DNA of 33,725 nt. It comes from an archaeon. GTDB lineage: Archaea; Asgardarchaeota; Heimdallarchaeia; Heimdallarchaeales; JAJRWK01. Under the pieces are notes generated by a model. It made no database searches. It was given only the letters and a program-made list of their open reading frames with translations, and was not told the DNA's origin. A program made the position numbers and the translations under genes. Where the stretch lies: NCBI GenBank assembly GCA_024276795.1, contig JAJRWK010000038.1, forward strand, positions 1 through 33,725. Reading direction: 5' to 3'. Shown here piece by piece: positions 30,692 through 33,725 of this stretch (positions are counted from its first letter, which is position 1; every line of letters starts with the position of its first letter).

Positions 30692-30802
30692 GTGAAATGT
30701 ATGACTTGCAACGTGGTTTCTGTGTACAAGCAGTATCAACCAAAGATTGATCGAATGACTATTTCTGTAAGAAACCAAATAATAGTAGTTGAGAGAAGGT
30801 AG
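30692..30802 (+). CDS. Possible 36-aa CxxC microprotein
   Basis: A GTG ORF too short for the track encodes MKCMTCN... followed by a mixed beta-like tail ending VVERR. A near-perfect Shine-Dalgarno GGAGGTG (30678-30684) lies 7 nt upstream, and a TTTTTAATA box precedes it. It lies between radA and the TadC-like gene, overlapping the 3' end of the latter antisense by 67 nt. The CxxC could bind metal. The strong RBS is the main support; it could also be chance. Confidence 0.3.
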   Translation: MKCMTCNVVSVYKQYQPKIDRMTISVRNQIIVVERR

Positions 30803-31926
30803 AAGAACCACCTAGTAGCCTTCTTGCTGTAAATGGTAGAAATTGTTGAAAAAGTCAAAGATATTCCAGAGACTTTTGCAAGAATTTCAAGATTTGCAGA
30901 AGCGTTATTGAGCACACTTGCAAAAAAAGGGGTTAGGGAAAACATTAGAGCAGTTGTGAATGAGCCTAAAATCCCCATAACGACTGTTCTAAATCGCAAA
31001 ACATTCCACTTTATTTTTATCACGTCAATATGTTTTTCCAAGAGCTCCACTTGATCAATCAACAAGGTAAGTGCTTGAATACTCATATTTCGCGGAAGAA
31101 AGAGGATACTTTTCACGATTAAGGAAAGAGGCAGAAGCGAAAAACCAGGATTATCCAAGAATGAAAGCCAGTTACTTAGAAGGTTTCGGTTAGCAATAAG
31201 GGAAGAATATTCCCTATAAGCATCAACCAATGAACGTTGCACGGAATAATCAGACTTTAAAGAATCAAGTATTCGTTGTAGGATCGTAGTGTCAGAAATA
31301 TCAACTAGATCTGAGATCGCTAATTCTCGATAAATGTTAGAATCCTGAAGCAAAATTATGAAAAAAGGAATCCAAAGAATGGAAAGAGAAAGAAACGATA
31401 GGTGCGCGGGAGACATCTTTCCTAACATGAAGCCAATTGCAATGGGCAAGGGACCCATTATGCGAAAAATAAGAAAATAGGCATGATCATCATCTAGCCT
31501 TTCGCCTATAGAACCAATTTGATTTCGTAGTGAACTAAGCATTAGGTTCTTTTCTTTATTCTTGATCCAGCCTATGTTCTCCAAGATGACTTTTTTTTCA
31601 TAATAACTACTGTTAGATGAATAAAGCCACTCCTTAACTGAGAATCTCAAATCTGATCGTTCCGTATCTATTTGTACCATGATCGCTTCAAGCCAAGTTT
31701 CGAACGCCCCGTAGAATTCTTCATTGATTTCTTCAGCATGAGCAATGTGCCTTCGTCTAAGAAATTCGCCCAAAACAAAGAAGAAGAGGGCAAGGAGGAA
31801 AAGGAGAACGGCATTCTTGAAGTGGTATAAAAAGGAAAAACCAAGAATTATGAAGAGTGAAAGAAAAATATGGCTAATGTAGGTTTGAAGCATTATTGAC
31901 TGCAAATCTTGAATCCGTGAGCTCAT
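30736..31926 (-). CDS. TadC/GspF-like membrane platform protein of a type IV filament
   Basis: A 396-aa integral membrane protein: two N-terminal TM helices (about 18-55), a cytoplasmic helical segment with conserved acidic turns, a central TM pair (FRIMGPLPIAIGFMLGK, HLSFLSLSILWIPFFIILL), a second cytoplasmic segment, and C-terminal TM helices (TVVMGILGSFTTALMFSL, WFFYLLSTTIIWFL). This is the architecture of the GspF/TadC/ArlJ platform. Its ATG overlaps the stop of the upstream ATPase gene (ATGA, 4 nt), which confirms the pairing. Sequence similarity to a particular subfamily cannot be judged here. Confidence 0.8.
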   Translation of the reverse strand: MSSRIQDLQSIMLQTYISHIFLSLFIILGFSFLYHFKNAVLLFLLALFFFVLGEFLRRRHIAHAEEINEEFYGAFETWLEAIMVQIDTERSDLRFSVKEWLYSSNSSYYEKKVILENIGWIKNKEKNLMLSSLRNQIGSIGERLDDDHAYFLIFRIMGPLPIAIGFMLGKMSPAHLSFLSLSILWIPFFIILLQDSNIYRELAISDLVDISDTTILQRILDSLKSDYSVQRSLVDAYREYSSLIANRNLLSNWLSFLDNPGFSLLPLSLIVKSILFLPRNMSIQALTLLIDQVELLEKHIDVIKIKWNVLRFRTVVMGILGSFTTALMFSLTPFFASVLNNASANLEILAKVSGISLTFSTISTIYSKKATRWFFYLLSTTIIWFLTEIVIRSIFG

Positions 31927-33263
31927 AGTTCCACCTCGCCAATGGGAGAGAAGTTCAAAGAAATGGGAGAGCGAGGATAAAACGTAGAAGGATCACATTG
32001 TTCGGGAGAGGGAGTAAGAGCTGCTAAAAGAGTGATTCTTCGCTTATCAACCATTATTTTATAAATACCCTCAACAACACGCAGAAGGGTATTATTCTTC
32101 CAGATCCTTGACACGAGAATCAAGTAGTCCAGTGTTGCCATTTGTTGCAAGGGAATCTCATAGGAAAAGATCCATCGACGAATTAGGTTCTGCACTGAAT
32201 CTGCATGAACAGTATGCATGCCTCGGATACCAGCATTATATCCCTCAAAAAGGCTAAGCGTGTGCTCTTTATTCTGAATCTCACCAATGAACACATAGTC
32301 AGGGCTTCGATGAAGTAGCTTCGTAATCTCAGAAGATTTGGAGACATACTGAGTATTCTTTTCAACGGGAGGGACCAGAATGCTTGTTAGGTTGAGAAAC
32401 TTGTCAAGGGGAAGCCTAATCTCCTCTGCATCTTCAATGATGATGATCTTCCAAAAAGCAGGCAATTCTGCAAGCATAGCATTAGCGAGAGTGGTTTTCC
32501 CAGCATACGGTTCTCCAACGATTGCTAGGTTTGAGCGGGACTGAATCTCATCAACCAAGAATCTGGCAAAGCACGGATGGATCATTTTGAGTCCAACAAG
32601 TTCCCCTAAAGAGAACGGATTGGCAGGCATTTTACGAACTGAAATATCTATCCCACTAGGAGTCAAAGGAGGGCTATCAATGCTGGCACGGATTCGTTGA
32701 CCTTCGAAATGTAAAACAGCTTTTGCAGATGGTTGAGAAGGTATGAGAAGTGATCTTGCAGCAAACTCAATTCGATTCTTCAAGGCTAGAATTGAAGAAG
32801 AAGGCACTTGTTCTCCAAGAAGGCGACCAAACGTCATGTGATCAACAACAAGATTTCCACTTGGCCCCAGATGAAATTCTGTTACGTTTTTATCCAAAAA
32901 GAGGGGGAGGAATGGAAAAAGATTGAGAAGTTTAAAGGAGATCATTAAGGAGATAGTCTTGAATGGAATTGAAAGATTGAGCTTTTCTCTTAACTCACGT
33001 GCCTTTGGTACGCAATCCCTAGTTAAAATCTGAAGAACTTCATGAAATTCTAAAAGCCTTGTCCCAAGTTCTCTTCTTTTAATAATCTGCTTGAACAATT
33101 TCTGAGCAACTTGTGAGATAATTGCAGAAGGGATAAGAGGGTCTACTTGATAACGGCCCATCTTTCCATCTGGCTGAGAGGTAATAGTTATTCTAAAACC
33201 GTCTAAGTCATATATCTTCGTTTCAGTGTCTTGGCTTGCTATTGTCTTAGAATACGGGGACAT
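31923..33263 (-). CDS. Type IV pilus/secretion ATPase (TadA/VirB11/GspE family)
   Basis: The hexameric ATPase drives assembly of type IV-like filaments. Seen are Walker A GEPYAGKTTL, the Asp box (IIIIEDAEEIRL), Walker B DYVFIGEIQN and the His box GMHTVHADSV, preceded by an N-terminal domain of about 200 residues with the ISVRKMP strand typical of archaeal TadA-like proteins. The longest ORF begins with TTG 33272; the ATG at 33263 (446 aa) is likely the start. The missing RPDE consensus (GEIQN rather than GEIRD/GEVRG) is unusual but the catalytic Glu is present. It is coupled to the TadC-like gene and lies beside a prepilin-like gene. Confidence 0.93.
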   Translation of the reverse strand: MSPYSKTIASQDTETKIYDLDGFRITITSQPDGKMGRYQVDPLIPSAIISQVAQKLFKQIIKRRELGTRLLEFHEVLQILTRDCVPKARELREKLNLSIPFKTISLMISFKLLNLFPFLPLFLDKNVTEFHLGPSGNLVVDHMTFGRLLGEQVPSSSILALKNRIEFAARSLLIPSQPSAKAVLHFEGQRIRASIDSPPLTPSGIDISVRKMPANPFSLGELVGLKMIHPCFARFLVDEIQSRSNLAIVGEPYAGKTTLANAMLAELPAFWKIIIIEDAEEIRLPLDKFLNLTSILVPPVEKNTQYVSKSSEITKLLHRSPDYVFIGEIQNKEHTLSLFEGYNAGIRGMHTVHADSVQNLIRRWIFSYEIPLQQMATLDYLILVSRIWKNNTLLRVVEGIYKIMVDKRRITLLAALTPSPEQCDPSTFYPRSPISLNFSPIGEVEL

Positions 33264-33325
33264 ATAATCCAAAGAACTTTGCTGAGGTTACTACAAAAAT
33301 GGGTGAAAAGCGATTTGCAATAAAA

Positions 33326-33399
33326 TGGTGCGTGGGCCGGGATTTGAACCCGGGTCAGCTCCGTGGCAGGGAGCTATCCTACCGCTAGACGACCCACGC
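33326..33399 (-). tRNA. tRNA-Gly (GCC), CCA encoded
   Basis: On the minus strand the acceptor stem GCGTGGG pairs with CCCACGC, followed by discriminator A and encoded CCA. The anticodon stem GCTCC/GGAGC encloses CTGCCAC, anticodon GCC (glycine). The D arm contains TAGCGGTAGGA and the T arm CCGGGTTCAAATCCCGG. No intron. Confidence 0.96.
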
Positions 33400-33573
33400 T
33401 TGTCTGATATATGGCGGAAACCAGATAGTTTTGAAGTTTTCGGTAGACACTTGAGTTATTGATTTTGACCAAAAGGACTGAAGAAGTCCGTGATAAAGAC
33501 CTTACAACCGGAAAAAATTCTCAAAAATGATTCAGATTCAGAAAACTTGCAAATTGATTTATGGTTTCAGTTG

Positions 33574-33580
33574 TTTATTA
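33574..33580 (+). promoter_or_regulatory. TATA box of the prepilin-like gene
   Basis: TTTATTA is centred 27 nt before the ATG at 33604, matching leaderless archaeal transcription and supporting the edge ORF as real. Confidence 0.45.
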
Positions 33581-33603
33581 AGCGAGATAATTAGAAATCT
33601 GTG

Positions 33604-33725
33604 ATGAAAAGCTTCAAGCTGGATAAAAGGGGATCACCGTTAATTGAAGAAAGTGTATTGATAGGTCTGTCTCTTTTTACATTCTTAATCATTGCCCAAG
33701 TGGTATTTGACATAATTGGATTTGC
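33604..33725 (+). CDS. Archaeal type IV prepilin-like protein (3' end beyond window)
   Basis: This ORF runs off the window and is missing from the track. The first 40 residues read MKSFKLDKRGSPLIEESV... followed by a hydrophobic helix LIGLSLFTFLIIAQVVFDI. A short basic leader, a Gly before a Ser-Pro-Leu-Ile-Glu-Glu block and a long hydrophobic helix are the hallmarks of a class III (type IV pilin) signal peptide, cleaved after KRG by the prepilin peptidase so that the helix forms the filament core. It lies divergent to the TadA/TadC-like genes, separated by tRNA-Gly. Confidence 0.7.
   Translation, partial: MKSFKLDKRGSPLIEESVLIGLSLFTFLIIAQVVFDIIGF

Noticed and set aside
33476-33510. GGACT-GAAGA-AGTCC hairpin next to GTGATAA, resembling a D'/C' pair
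   Set aside because: Only a 5-bp stem and no outer C or D box; likely chance in AT-rich sequence.

Overview
The window comes from an archaeon, most likely an Asgard lineage and perhaps Heimdallarchaeia-like. The evidence is sn-glycerol-1-phosphate dehydrogenase (archaeal lipids), RadA, a B-family replicative polymerase of the PolB1 kind, A-type ATPase subunits H and F, an archaeal topoisomerase IA, a tRNA-Pro with a bulge-helix-bulge type intron, TATA boxes 25-30 nt before several start codons (leaderless transcription), and an Arf/Ras-like small GTPase with a fused N-terminal domain. The phylum is inference; only the domain Archaea is well supported. The DNA is AT-rich and densely coding.

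Left part (1-10.9 kb): a bacterial-type nucleotide excision repair operon uvrB-uvrA-uvrC (uvrB cut by the window edge) runs rightward and converges on a lone complex-I subunit A gene (nuoA-like). A roughly 590-nt gap with a structured element follows, then a large B-family DNA polymerase with PCNA-binding-like motifs at both ends, then an isolated pair of A-type ATPase genes (H, F) and the intron-containing tRNA-Pro.

Middle (10.9-24.3 kb): this is mostly accessory or poorly known material. It holds the small GTPase, a SWIM zinc-finger protein, a 7-TM membrane protein, tRNA-Glu, a membrane-anchored HerA/VirB4-like ATPase whose 3' end runs into tRNA-Glu, a small basic protein, a SAM methyltransferase, three unrecognised leftward ORFs, glycerol-1-phosphate dehydrogenase, an MFS transporter, a roughly 585-nt gap of odd composition, and a winged-helix protein followed by an unrecognised 428-aa protein.

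Right part (24.3-33.7 kb): a leftward operon, PUA-domain protein > HD phosphohydrolase (SAMHD1/dGTPase type) > topoisomerase IA > small Cys/His protein. Upstream lie a small helical protein and RadA with a duplicated helix-hairpin-helix domain. A type IV pilus/Tad-like pair (secretion ATPase plus GspF/TadC membrane protein), tRNA-Gly and, divergent at the very edge, the start of a type IV prepilin-like gene absent from the ORF track complete a probable surface-filament locus.

Overall the window is rich in genome maintenance (UvrABC, PolB, RadA, SWIM, topoisomerase, dNTPase-like HD). Its main unknowns are the 13.5-19.4 kb cluster beside tRNA-Glu and the 22.7-24.3 kb pair. I did not see a CRISPR array, rRNA, intact IS element or recognisable defence system.
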